Made by a program: the position numbers and the translations under genes. The notes under the pieces are model-generated. The model did not search any database. It was not told the DNA's origin and saw nothing but the letters and a program-made list of their open reading frames with translations. Below are positions 23,518-33,600 of a stretch of 64,000 bases of DNA, in pieces. Source of the DNA: Gemmobacter serpentinus (GTDB taxonomy: Bacteria > Pseudomonadota > Alphaproteobacteria > Rhodobacterales > Rhodobacteraceae); the NCBI RefSeq assembly GCF_008973825.1, contig NZ_WCHR01000016.1, positions 62,001 to 126,000 of the forward strand, in the 5' to 3' direction. Positions within the stretch are counted from its first letter, which is position 1. The number at the start of each line of letters is the position of its first letter.

Positions 23518-24278
23518 GGCGTGCTGCCCAGCGGTGTGGTCAGACTGCGCTCCAGCGCGAGCTGCCAGATTGCCAGCATATGCGGTGCGGCAATGGCAAA
23601 AAGCGCGATGCCACCAAGCGTGATTGCGGGTGCCCCCACCATGGCGACCATCAGCTGCGGCATGGCCCGGTTGATGACACCAAGTGCAACATTGTAAAGC
23701 AATGACGCGATGACGAAGGGTGCGGCCAGCGAGAAGGCGAGGCGGAACCCCTGCGCAACCTGTCTAACACCCCAATCGGCAATTTCGCCAGGGGTCGGGA
23801 TCCCGCCCTGTGGCAGCAGATCATAGGACAGCACGAGCAGGTGCACCGCCTTGGCGGGCAAACCACCTGCCAGGGCAAGCGCAATGGCGGCGAGAGTGAG
23901 AAAATTGCCGATCACCGGCTGCGGCTCCCCCGCACCGCCGAAAAGCTGCGCCAGCGAGATCGACTGCGCGATGATGGCACCCGCGGTTTGCAGCGCAAGG
24001 ATCAGCAACCGCAGGCTGAGCCCCAAGAGGACACCGATGCCGATTTCGGCGAGCAACACCGCAACGGAGATGTCGCGGCCCGTTTGCACAAGTGGCAGGA
24101 CCAGCAGCGAAAGTGCGACCGCCACGCCAAGTTTCACCCGCGCGGGCAGACTGGCCTCGCCAAAGCCGGGCATGAGCGCGACCGCCGCAGATACTCGCAG
24201 AAAGACCAGAAACCAGCCGAGGAACAGGGGCTCACTCAGCCCGACCAGGTCGGCAATATGGGCCAGCAACGGAGTCAC
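23514..24278 (-). CDS. fliR: Flagellar export protein FliR
   Basis: FliR is the single-copy subunit of the export gate. The 254-residue protein has about six membrane segments and the family region FLVFLRVSAAVALMPGFGEA near the N terminus, IGVLLGLSLRLLILALQTAG in the middle, and a later VIASLLYNVALGVINRAMPQ. It overlaps both flhA (24275-24278) and flhB (23514-23517) by ATGA. Confidence 0.95.
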   Translation of the reverse strand: MTPLLAHIADLVGLSEPLFLGWFLVFLRVSAAVALMPGFGEASLPARVKLGVAVALSLLVLPLVQTGRDISVAVLLAEIGIGVLLGLSLRLLILALQTAGAIIAQSISLAQLFGGAGEPQPVIGNFLTLAAIALALAGGLPAKAVHLLVLSYDLLPQGGIPTPGEIADWGVRQVAQGFRLAFSLAAPFVIASLLYNVALGVINRAMPQLMVAMVGAPAITLGGIALFAIAAPHMLAIWQLALERSLTTPLGSTP

Positions 24279-26353
24279 GCCGGAATCACCCCGAGCATGG
24301 CGGGGCGCGCCTCCATCCCGATCTCTTCATAAGAGAAAACCGGCGTCGCCAAGCCTTTGGCCCCCAGCACGGTGCGCAGAAACCGCCTGCGCAGCGATGA
24401 TGTCACCAGCGCAACCTGGGTGCCGCCTTCGGCAACCTGACCAATCCGTTCGGCCAGCGCAGTGGCGAGGCGGCCGAACTGCTCCGGCGGCAATGCCACA
24501 TCGCGGGCCCCGCGATCGCCTTCGATCTGGTAGGTGGTGAAGGTGCGCTCCCATTCCGGGGCAAGTTGCAGCAGAGGAATCGTGCCATCGGCGCGCTTGA
24601 GATCGGCAACGATCTGAAAGCCCAGCCGCTGGCGGACATGCTCGCAGACCGCCTCGGGCGAAGGCAGGCCTCGCGCCTCGGCGATGGCCTCGAGCGTGAG
24701 GGGCAGGTTGCGGATCGAGACCCGCTCCTCCAGCAGCAGTTTCAGCACCGACAGCAGCAGGTCATGCGGCACGCGATCCGGGATCAGGTCATCAAGCAGG
24801 CGTTTGTTCGCCTCGGCCCGTTGGGGATCCGAGACATTGACGAATTCATCCAGCAGGCGGCGCAGACCTTTCAGCGACAGAAGCCGCGCGAGATTGGCCT
24901 TGATGACTTCAAGCATATGGGTCGCCAGCACCTCAGGCGCGGTGACCACGGTCAGGCCGGACAGCGCCGCCATTTCCTGATTATCGGGTTCGATCCAGCG
25001 CGCGGGGGCACCGTAAACCGGCTCGCGGATATCGATGCCGGGCGGGGCTTCCTGCGCCTCGGACAGAAGAACCAGCACGCGTTCCGGCATCAGGCGGTCG
25101 CGGACGCGCTCCACCCCTTGCAGGCGGATGCGGTAGGTGCCAGGCGGCAAAAGCGCATCATCGGTCAGCCGGATTTCGGGCAGGATCAAGCCATAGCTGG
25201 TGGCGATATGGCTGCGCATGTTCTGGATCCGCACATCAAGCCCGGTCGCCGGATCCAGCACCATCGCCACCAGATTGGGCGCGAACTCGATATGGATCTC
25301 ATCGAAATCCAGCACATCGCCCATGGATTTGCGGGCAAGCGGCGCATCTTGCGGCGGGGGTTCTGCCTGAGCGGCAAGGACTGGCTGCCGCATCCGGTAA
25401 GTGGCGGCGGCCGCGAGCGCACCTGCCCCGGCCATGAAGGGCAGAAAAGGCAGGCCAGGCACCAGCGCAAACAGCGCGAGCAACAGCGCAACCGTGCCAA
25501 GCGCCGCCGGATATTGACCCAACTGGCGGAAAAACGAGACATCAATGGAGCCCGAGGCCCCGCCCCGCGCCAGCAACAGCGCGGAGGCGACCGAGATGAT
25601 CACCGCCGGGATCTGGGTCACCAGCCCATCACCGACCGTCAGGATCGCATAGGTTTCAAAGGCGCGGGCGGCGGGCATTTCATGCACGACGATGCCCATT
25701 ACGAGCCCGAAAACAAGGTTCAGTCCGGTGATCAGCAACCCCGCCACCGCATCGCCCTTGACGAATTTGGACGCGCCGTCGAGCGAGCCGAAGAAGTTGG
25801 TCTCTGCCAGTTCCTGCTCGCGCCGGTGCCGCGCCTCGGCATGGGTGATCGCCCCTGCGGCCATATCGGCATCAATCGCCAATTGCTTGCCCGGCATTCC
25901 GTCCAGCGCGAAGCGGGCCCCGACCTCGGCCATGCGGCCAGCGCCCTTGGTGATGACCATGAAATTCACGATCAGCAGCACGCAGAAGATGACGAGGCCC
26001 AGAAGCAGGCTGCCGCCCATGATGAAATTGGCAAAGCCCTCAATGACATGGCCCGCCGCATCGGTGCCGGTATGGCCCTGCCCGATGATCAGCTTGGTGG
26101 AGCTGACATTGAGCGAAAGCCGCAGCATCAGCGAGGCCAGAAGGATGGTGGGGAAGGCAGAAAAATCCAGCGGGCGTTCGACAAACAATGTCACGGTGAA
26201 CATCAGGATCGCCAACGCGAAGGAGGCTGCAAGGCCGATATCAAGCAGCCAGGTCGGCACCGGCAGCACCATCATCGCAACCACCGCCATCAGGGCCAGC
26301 GCCAGCATGACGGTGGGTTGATACAGCGCGCGGATGGAGATTGCGGGCATCAC
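24275..26353 (-). CDS. flhA: Flagellar export protein FlhA
   Basis: FlhA is the large export-gate protein that forms a cytoplasmic ring and binds chaperone-substrate pairs. The 692-residue protein has an N-terminal membrane half with eight segments, the FHIPEP-region motif with GMPGKQLAIDADMAAGAI, and a cytoplasmic half with LPEIRLTDDALLPPGTYRIR. Length is normal. It overlaps the muramidase gene before it and fliR after it by ATGA. A long open frame on the opposite strand is only a high-GC shadow. Confidence 0.96.
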   Translation of the reverse strand: MMPAISIRALYQPTVMLALALMAVVAMMVLPVPTWLLDIGLAASFALAILMFTVTLFVERPLDFSAFPTILLASLMLRLSLNVSSTKLIIGQGHTGTDAAGHVIEGFANFIMGGSLLLGLVIFCVLLIVNFMVITKGAGRMAEVGARFALDGMPGKQLAIDADMAAGAITHAEARHRREQELAETNFFGSLDGASKFVKGDAVAGLLITGLNLVFGLVMGIVVHEMPAARAFETYAILTVGDGLVTQIPAVIISVASALLLARGGASGSIDVSFFRQLGQYPAALGTVALLLALFALVPGLPFLPFMAGAGALAAAATYRMRQPVLAAQAEPPPQDAPLARKSMGDVLDFDEIHIEFAPNLVAMVLDPATGLDVRIQNMRSHIATSYGLILPEIRLTDDALLPPGTYRIRLQGVERVRDRLMPERVLVLLSEAQEAPPGIDIREPVYGAPARWIEPDNQEMAALSGLTVVTAPEVLATHMLEVIKANLARLLSLKGLRRLLDEFVNVSDPQRAEANKRLLDDLIPDRVPHDLLLSVLKLLLEERVSIRNLPLTLEAIAEARGLPSPEAVCEHVRQRLGFQIVADLKRADGTIPLLQLAPEWERTFTTYQIEGDRGARDVALPPEQFGRLATALAERIGQVAEGGTQVALVTSSLRRRFLRTVLGAKGLATPVFSYEEIGMEARPAMLGVIPA

Positions 26354-27024
26354 CGGACCCTCGCGAACAGCGATCCCATGCCATCAGTGCGCGGCACCAG
26401 CGATCCGGTTCCGCCCGTGCCACCCGCCTGCAACAGCGGATAGGCGTTCACCCTTGGCGCGGGCGCGTCCCCCGTCAGATCGGCAAGCCGGATCTCGGCT
26501 GGAGCAAGATCTTGCAATATCTCGCGAAATCGCGCCTCGTATTTCCCGGCAAATTCCTCGGTGCCGGAATGGTAGGCCCCGGCCGCTTGCACCCAATCGC
26601 CGCTTTCCCGGTATTTCGAAGCCAGGAAACGCGCGGCATAGACCGCATTTTCCTCCGGGTCGAACATCGTGGCAAGCGAGACAAAGCCTTCGGAATGCCA
26701 GCGATGGTTCAGCTGGAAACAGCCGATATCAAGATTTGTGACCCCAAGGTCCAGCTGGGCGGTCACAAAGTCCGCCGCCGCATCGGCGCTGTCGAACCAA
26801 TAACCCTGCCCGGCCTGATTGACCGCCCAGGGCCAGGGTTCCAGCACGCCGTTGCGATTGCGCCCGGTCTCTGCCCGGGTCAGGCTGCGCAGCACCTCCA
26901 GCGGGACGCCGGTTTCCGATGCTGCCCGCATCGCCGCCCGATCACAAAGATCGGCCTCGGCGCGGGCCATATCGGCAAAGCATAGCGACAGGATCGGCAG
27001 CAGCCGCAGCAGAAGGACCGGCAT
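26350..27024 (-). CDS. SltF-like flagellar lytic transglycosylase
   Basis: The 224-residue protein has a signal peptide (about 1-22) and an SLT domain: SLTRAETGRN with catalytic Glu52, a conserved DIGCFQLNHRWH and AAGAYHSGT near the end of the domain. In Rhodobacter sphaeroides, SltF is a periplasmic muramidase that opens peptidoglycan for rod growth; position directly before flhA with a four-base overlap supports the same job here. The ATG at 27024 is chosen because the frame upstream (to 27237) has no signal features. A pyroglutamate-like tail of 50 residues follows the SLT domain. Confidence 0.8.
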   Translation of the reverse strand: MPVLLLRLLPILSLCFADMARAEADLCDRAAMRAASETGVPLEVLRSLTRAETGRNRNGVLEPWPWAVNQAGQGYWFDSADAAADFVTAQLDLGVTNLDIGCFQLNHRWHSEGFVSLATMFDPEENAVYAARFLASKYRESGDWVQAAGAYHSGTEEFAGKYEARFREILQDLAPAEIRLADLTGDAPAPRVNAYPLLQAGGTGGTGSLVPRTDGMGSLFARVR

Positions 27025-27103
27025 GGGGTTCGGATTCTCCGATGGCGTCGTTTCCGACAGCCTAGGGCCCGAATCTTGCCAATCCGTTAGCTGGGGCCGC
27101 TTT

Positions 27104-28543
27104 TCATTCCATCCCGCAAATCGCGCGGCTGGCGGCGCGGTAGCGGGCATGGCCCGCGTCAAATGCATCCGACAGTGCCGCGACAGGATCCACCGCGCGG
27201 GCAATCGGCGGCAGGGTCGCGATTTCCGCCCCGGCACCGGTTGCCGCCATCAGCGCCAGACGCGCGGCACCGAAGGCCCCGCCGAAATCACCGGCCTCGG
27301 GCAGCAGCACCGGCACGCCCAAGGCGGTGGCGATGGCTTGCAGCCAGTAATCCGACCGCGTGCCGCCGCCGACCGCGATCAGCCGTTCCAGCTTGGTGCC
27401 GGTCGCGGCCAGCGCATCGCGACAATCGCGGATCGCGAAGGTTACGCCCTCCAGCACGGCACGGGTGCCCGCCGCGCGGTCGGTCGCGTGTTCCAGCCCG
27501 GTAAATGCGCCGCGCACGGCGGCATTGTTCAGCGGCGTGCGCTCGCCGCCCAGATAAGGCAGGAAGACCGCCTTGCCCGGCGCTTGCAGGCCCGACAGCT
27601 CTCCGGTCAGCGCGGCCGCATCATGGCCGACAAAGCGGCCATACCAGTTCAGCGCATCGGTCGCGGCCAGAATGACCCCCATCTGGTGCCAGGTCTGCGG
27701 CAGCGCGTGGCAGAAAGTATGCACAGCCGTTTCCGGGGCCGGTTGATAGCCGTCATTGGCGGCAAACAGCACGCCAGATGTGCCAAGGCTGACAAAGGCA
27801 TCACCCGCCCGCACCACGCCGACACCGACACCTGAGGCGGCATTGTCACCGCCACCGCCCGCCACGACCACACCGGCGGGCAGGCCCCAGCGGCTGGCAA
27901 GCTCCGCCCGCAGCGTCCCCGAAACCTCGGACCCTTCCACCAGACGCGGCATCTGATCGCGGGTCAGGCCGGTTGCAGCCAGCAGGTCATCCGACCAGTC
28001 ACGCGCCCCGGTATCCAGCCAGCTGGTGCCCGCCGCATCCGACATTTCTGCGACATGTTCGCCGGTCAGCCAGAGGCGCAGATAATCCTTCGGCAGCAGA
28101 ACCTTGGCAACTTTGGCCCGCAGCTCGGCCTCGTGCCGCGCCAGCCAGTCCAGCTTGGGCGCGGTAAACCCCGGAAAGACGATATTGCCGGAAACCGCGC
28201 GAAATTCGGGGCGCGCATCCAGCGCCGCCGCCTCGGCATGGGCGCGGGTATCGTTCCACAGGATGCAGGGGCGCAGCACCTGATCGGCACCGTCCAGCAG
28301 CGTCGCGCCATGCATCTGGCCCGACAGACCGATGCCGCGCACAGCCGAAAGGCTCATCTTCGCGGCCAGCGCCGCCATCACCGTTTCCGCCGCCGTGATC
28401 CAGTCGGCCGGGGCCTGCTCGCTCCAGCCTTCAGCGGGGCGGGTGACGGTCAAGGGCGCAGTCGCCTCGGCCAGAACCTTCTGGTCGGCATCGATGACAA
28501 GGCCCTTCAGGCCGGATGTTCCAAGATCAAGCCCGATGAACAT
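27104..28543 (-). CDS. xylB: Xylulokinase (FGGY family)
   Basis: The enzyme phosphorylates D-xylulose to xylulose 5-phosphate. The 479-residue protein has the first FGGY motif FIGLDLGTSGLKGLVID, the substrate loop GLSGQMHGATLLD, ILWNDTRAHAEA, an FGGY middle and the phosphate-binding region VGGGTRSDYWLQAIA. Length and motifs fit XylB. The ATG at 28543 has a GGGAGGAAA site. It stands alone: no xylose isomerase, transporter or regulator lies nearby, so its partner genes are elsewhere or it serves another pentulose. Confidence 0.88.
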   Translation of the reverse strand: MFIGLDLGTSGLKGLVIDADQKVLAEATAPLTVTRPAEGWSEQAPADWITAAETVMAALAAKMSLSAVRGIGLSGQMHGATLLDGADQVLRPCILWNDTRAHAEAAALDARPEFRAVSGNIVFPGFTAPKLDWLARHEAELRAKVAKVLLPKDYLRLWLTGEHVAEMSDAAGTSWLDTGARDWSDDLLAATGLTRDQMPRLVEGSEVSGTLRAELASRWGLPAGVVVAGGGGDNAASGVGVGVVRAGDAFVSLGTSGVLFAANDGYQPAPETAVHTFCHALPQTWHQMGVILAATDALNWYGRFVGHDAAALTGELSGLQAPGKAVFLPYLGGERTPLNNAAVRGAFTGLEHATDRAAGTRAVLEGVTFAIRDCRDALAATGTKLERLIAVGGGTRSDYWLQAIATALGVPVLLPEAGDFGGAFGAARLALMAATGAGAEIATLPPIARAVDPVAALSDAFDAGHARYRAASRAICGME

Positions 28544-28633
28544 CGGTGTTTCCTCCCTGAATCCCTGCACTTGCATAAGCCGCTGTCGGCCTTGCGTCCA
28601 TGGCTAGTGTTCGCGGTAACACCGCTTTGCCGG

Positions 28634-28673
28634 GATCCTTGGACGCTGACACAAAGAATAGCGTCCAAGGATC
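28634..28673. promoter_or_regulatory. Perfect 14-bp inverted repeat between xylB and tamA
   Basis: GATCCTTGGACGCT (28634-28647) and its exact reverse complement (28660-28673) flank a 12-base AT-rich spacer, inside the 230-bp gap between divergent xylB and tamA. Neither strand shows a T tract, so a terminator is unlikely. It is a candidate operator or cruciform-forming element for one or both genes. Confidence 0.6.
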
Positions 28674-28773
28674 AGATGGATACAAGATTTTATTGGTCCG
28701 GCCGGAGTGTCGGATTGAGATTGCCCGCCCAAACTGCGATATTCGGCGCGATGAATGTTCAGGGGGTTTCCGC

Positions 28774-30609
28774 GTGTCTGTTTTTTCCTTGCGACCCTTT
28801 GCCGGCGTGATCGCCGTTTCACTGGCCGGTCTTGCAATGACCACAGGCCTGCAGGCCGAAGACAAGCCAGAGGACAAGATCCGCTTCACCGTGACCGGGC
28901 CGGATTCGGATGCGCTGAAATCCGACCTGCGCGCGGCATCGGCGGTTCTGGCCGCCCGGCGCGAGGATCGTAGTTCTGCCGAGGATCTGTTTGCCGCAGC
29001 ACAAGGCGAATACGGACCGCTGCTGAACACGCTTTATGGCCTGGGCTATTATGCGCCCGTGATCCATGTGCTGATAGACGGGCGCGAGGCCGCGAATATC
29101 CCGCCGTTGGACGCCCCCGCGCAGGTGGGGCGGATCGAGGTCACTGTCGATCCCGGGCCAAAGTTCAAATTCTCGCAGACCCGGGTCGCGCCGCTTGCCC
29201 CGCAGACCGAACTGCCGGAGGATTTCGCCCCCGGCAAGACCGCGGCAAGTGGCGTCGTCCGCGAGGCGGTGCAGACCGGCGTCGATGGCTGGCGCGATGT
29301 GGGCCATGCCAAGGCCGAAGTCGCCGACCAGAATGTGGTGGCCGATCACCGCTCCAACACGCTGGCCGCCGATATCGGGCTGAAGCCCGGGCCGAAGCTG
29401 CGCTTTGGCAAGCTGATCGTCAAAGGCAATGAACGGATGCGCGAGCGCCGGATCCACAAGATCGCAGGTCTGCCCGAGGGTGAGGTCTATGATCCCGAGG
29501 ATCTGCGTCGCAGCGCCGAGCGCCTGCGCCGCAGCGGCGTGTTCAAATCGGTATCGCTGACCGAGGCCGAGGGCATCCGCAGCCCCGATTACCTCGACAT
29601 TACTGCAACGCTGGTCGAGGACAAGCTGCGCCGCTATTCCATCGGGGCCGAACTTGCGAGTTTTGAGGGGCTGAACCTCACCGGCTACTGGCTGCATCGC
29701 AACCTGCTGGGTGGCGGTGAACGGCTGAAGATCGATGGCGAAATCGCCAATATCGGCGCGCAATCCAGCGGCATCGACTACACACTTGGCGTGACGGTGG
29801 ATCGCCCGGCCACGCTGACGCCGGACACCACCCTCAGCTTCTCGACCGAGTTCGGCCATCTGGACGAGGAAGACTTCAACGCCGATATCATGACGCTCGG
29901 CACCAGCTTCTCGCACTACTTCTCGGAAGAGCTGACGGCGAAGGCGGGGCTGGAATACAGCTATGCCAAGATCTCGGATTCGATCAGCGAATATACCTAC
30001 AAGCATATCGCCTTTCCCATCGGCGTGACCTGGGACAAGCGCGACGACAAGCTTGATGCGCACAAGGGCTTTTTCGTCAATGCCGAGCTACGCCCTTTCC
30101 TGGGCTTTGGCATCACCGACAGCGGGGCGCAGATCAAGGCGGACGGGCGCACCTATGTCACCTTTGGCGAAGAACGCCCGGTGACGCTGGCCGGGCGCGC
30201 GCAATTCGGCATGGTGACCGGATCCGATCTGCTGGCCACACCACGCGACTATCTGTTCTATTCCGGCGGCGGCGGCACGGTGCGGGGGCAACCCTACCAG
30301 TCGCTTGGCGTCGATGATGTCAGCATCTATGGCGACAAGATCGGCGGCATGGCCTTTGCAGCCCTGTCCGGCGAGGTGCGGGCGCGCGTCACCCAGACCA
30401 TCGGCCTCGTGGCCTTTGCCGATGCAGGCTATGTTGGTGCCACCGAATTCGGCGGTGCCAATGGCGAATGGCACGCGGGCGCGGGCCTTGGCCTGCGCTA
30501 TGCCACGGGCTTTGGCCCGATCCGCTTCGATGTCGCGACCCCGATCAAGGGCAGCGTCGACACCGGGGACGGCGTTCAGATCTATGTCGGTATCGGGCAG
30601 GCTTTCTGA
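28774..30609 (+). CDS. tamA: Autotransporter assembly complex outer-membrane protein TamA
   Basis: TamA is an Omp85-family barrel that, with TamB, helps place proteins in the outer membrane. The 611-residue product has a signal peptide (about 5-24, LAGLAMTTGLQAED), POTRA domains (about 30-270, with LRFGKLIVKGNERMRERRIH), and a C-terminal barrel with GGGGTVRGQPYQSLG, the VRGF-like motif, ending in alternating hydrophobic residues with a final aromatic QAF. GTG at 28774 has the site AGGGGG eight bases away; the frame is open to an ATG at 28600, but that extension crosses the inverted repeat and lacks a signal peptide. tamB starts at the last base of its stop. Confidence 0.9.
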   Translation: MSVFSLRPFAGVIAVSLAGLAMTTGLQAEDKPEDKIRFTVTGPDSDALKSDLRAASAVLAARREDRSSAEDLFAAAQGEYGPLLNTLYGLGYYAPVIHVLIDGREAANIPPLDAPAQVGRIEVTVDPGPKFKFSQTRVAPLAPQTELPEDFAPGKTAASGVVREAVQTGVDGWRDVGHAKAEVADQNVVADHRSNTLAADIGLKPGPKLRFGKLIVKGNERMRERRIHKIAGLPEGEVYDPEDLRRSAERLRRSGVFKSVSLTEAEGIRSPDYLDITATLVEDKLRRYSIGAELASFEGLNLTGYWLHRNLLGGGERLKIDGEIANIGAQSSGIDYTLGVTVDRPATLTPDTTLSFSTEFGHLDEEDFNADIMTLGTSFSHYFSEELTAKAGLEYSYAKISDSISEYTYKHIAFPIGVTWDKRDDKLDAHKGFFVNAELRPFLGFGITDSGAQIKADGRTYVTFGEERPVTLAGRAQFGMVTGSDLLATPRDYLFYSGGGGTVRGQPYQSLGVDDVSIYGDKIGGMAFAALSGEVRARVTQTIGLVAFADAGYVGATEFGGANGEWHAGAGLGLRYATGFGPIRFDVATPIKGSVDTGDGVQIYVGIGQAF

Positions 30610-33600
30610 TGAAACGTATTCTGGTTCTCGCCCTTTGTGCCCTGCCATTTGCCGCCAGCGCGCAAGAGGATGATCGCAGCTATCTGACCGCCCTGCTGGA
30701 AGACAACCTGTCTGGGGCCGGGCGCAAGATCACCATCACCGGCTTTACCGGGGCGCTCTCCTCGCAAGCGACGATTGCCGAGTTGAGCATCGCCGATGAT
30801 GACGGGATCTGGCTGACGCTGCGCGATGTGGTGCTGGACTGGAACCGCTCCGCGCTGTTCGCGGGCCGGGTCTCTGTCAATACACTCAGCGCGGAAGAAA
30901 TCATTCTGGCGCGCCTTCCCTCTGCAGGTGAAAGCGAAACCGCCCTGCCTTCACCCGAAGCCACGCCTTTTGCCCTGCCGGAACTGCCGGTTTCGGTGAA
31001 TATCGGACAGGTCGCCGCCAAACGGATCGAGTTGGGCGAAAGCGTGCTGGGCCAGCCGGTCGAGGCCACGCTGAATGCGGCCCTGTCGCTTTCCGGCGGC
31101 GAGGGCGAAGCCAAGCTGGATCTGGTGCGCACAGGCACCGGGCCTGCCGGCAAGATCGTGCTGGATGCGGCCTATACCAATAGCAGCAAGGTGTTGAAGA
31201 TCGACCTGCAGGCCGCTGAAGGGGCCGAAGGCATCGCGGCCAGCCTGATGGGCCTGCCCGGAACCCCGGCGGTGGAACTGACGGTGAAGGGCGAAGCGCC
31301 GCTGACCGATTACACCGCGGACCTTACCCTGGCCTCTGACGGGGCGGAGCGGCTGGCCGGACAGGTTTCCGTCGCCATGGCCGAAGGTGGGGGCACGAAA
31401 TTCGGTGCCGATCTGGATGGCGATCTTGCCCCGCTCTTCCTGCCCGACTACGCGGAATTCTTTGGCAATAGCGTGCAACTGAAGGCCGAGGGCGAGAAGA
31501 CCGCCGCCGGCGTGCTGGATCTGGACAGTTTCCAGCTTGTCACCCGCGCGATGGAATTGGGCGGTTCGCTACAACTGGCCGCGGATGGCCTGCCGCAACG
31601 CTTTGACGTCACAGGGCAACTTGGCCTTGACGGCCAGCCGGTGCTTCTTCCGCTGACCACCGATCAGCGCACATCTATTACCCATGCCGATCTGGCGCTG
31701 AAATTCGATGCGACGGCCGGCGACCGCTGGACCGCCGATGTCACTATGACCGGCCTCGACCGCGATGACTTCAAGGCGGCCAATGCCCGGATCAGCGGTG
31801 GCGGCACCATTGCCCGACCCGATGGCAAACCGCTGGCCGAAGGCCTGCTGGATATCGTGACTGACGGGCTTGCCCCCACCGACGCGGCATTGGCCAAGGC
31901 GCTTGGCGACCGGCTGACGGGCCAGGTCGGTTTCCGTTGGCAACAGGGACAGGACAATCTCGACCTGCCGGTGCTGCGCCTGAACGGCAGCGATTACGCC
32001 TTTGACGGCGGCTTGAAGATCACCGGGCTGGAAGCCGGGCTGACAATCGGCGGTCAGGGCAATCTGCGCGCCACCGACCTTGCGCGCTTTGCCGATCTGG
32101 CGGGGCAACCGGCACTTGCCGGTCAGGTCAATGCCACGCTTTCCGGCCAGACCGCCCTTCTGACTGGTGCCTTTGACGCCAGCGGCAAGATCGAGGGTCA
32201 GGGCCTGCGCATCGGCGTAGCCGAAGTCGACAATCTGCTGTCGGGTCCCTCCACCATCGATCTGGTGGCGCGGCGCGATGAGACCGGCACGCGGCTCGAA
32301 CGGCTTGATCTGCAGGCCGCAAGTCTGACCGCCAAGGCATCAGGCACCATTGCGACAGCGGGCAGCGACATCACGGCGGATCTGGATTTCGCCGATCTTT
32401 CGGTGCTTGGCCCCAATTATCGCGGCAGCATGAAGGGCCGCGCTCAAGTCACCGGCACGCCCGATGCGGGCAGCGCCACGCTGGATGCCACCGGCGACGG
32501 CCTTGCCATGGGTGTGGCCGAGGTCGACAATCTGCTGCGTGGCCCCTCCACCATCGTGGCGGCGGCGAATTTCGCAGGCAGCACCGTCGATCTGCAAAAG
32601 CTTGAGGTGAACGCGGCCAGCCTTGCGGTGAATGCCAGCGGCAAGATCGCGGCTGCGGGCCATGACCTGACCGCCAATCTGAACTTCCGCGACCTGCGCG
32701 CGCTTGGCGGCAGCTATCGCGGTAACCTTTCCGCGCAGGCGGCCTTCAAGGGCACGCCGGAAAACGGCACCCTGACCGCCAGCGCCACCGGCAGCGGCCT
32801 TGCCATCGGCCAGCCCGAGGCAGACCGACTGCTGGCGGGCGAAAGCCGTCTGGCCGCCGATCTGGCGCTGACTGACGGGCGTATCAAGATCAACAAGGCG
32901 ACGCTCGCCAATCCGCAATTGCGGGCCGAGGCATCGGGCGCGATCAATGGCACGCATCGCCAGGTCGATCTGCAGGCAGAACTGACCAATCTGGCCCTGC
33001 TGGTGCCGGAATTTCCCGGACGCTTTACGGTCAGCGGCAGCGCCGTGGATGACGGGCAAGGCTATGATCTGAATCTGGCCGTGCGCGGCCCCGGCGGCAT
33101 CGACACCACGGTGCGGGGCCGGGTGGCGGCCAATTTCGGCTCGGCCAATCTCGCGATTGCAGGCGGGGCCGAAGCGGGGCTTGCCAATGCCTTCCTGCGA
33201 CCGACCACGGTGTCGGGGGGCCTGCGCTATGACCTGCGGCTGAACGGGCCGCTGGCGCCTGCCTCACTGGGGGGCGCGATCACCTTGCAAGGTCTGCGTA
33301 TCGCGCATCCGTCCTCGCCCGCCTCGATCGATGGCTTGGGCGGCACCATCAACCTTGCGGGGGGCCGGGCCAATCTGAACCTGAATGGCAGCATCAGCAG
33401 CGGTGGCAGCTTTACCGTCAGCGGCGGTGCAGGGCTTGCCGCGCCCTTTGCTGGCGATCTGAACATCGCACTCAATCAGGTCCAACTGCGCGATCCGCAA
33501 CTGTTTCAGACCCGGCTGAACGGCAGGGTGACGGTCAACGGCCCGCTGGCCGGTGGCGCGCTGATCGGCGGCGATATCGTACTCAACGAGACCGAGCTGA

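Noticed and set aside
24566-26443. 625-residue open frame on the plus strand, antisense to flhA
   Set aside because: It mirrors the flhA frame, is rich in His, Arg and Gln, has no ribosome-binding site or domain, and is a normal high-GC shadow.
28600-28773. Upstream extension of tamA to the ATG at 28600
   Set aside because: It crosses the perfect inverted repeat, has no signal peptide at its start, and GTG 28774 has a proper AGGGGG site.
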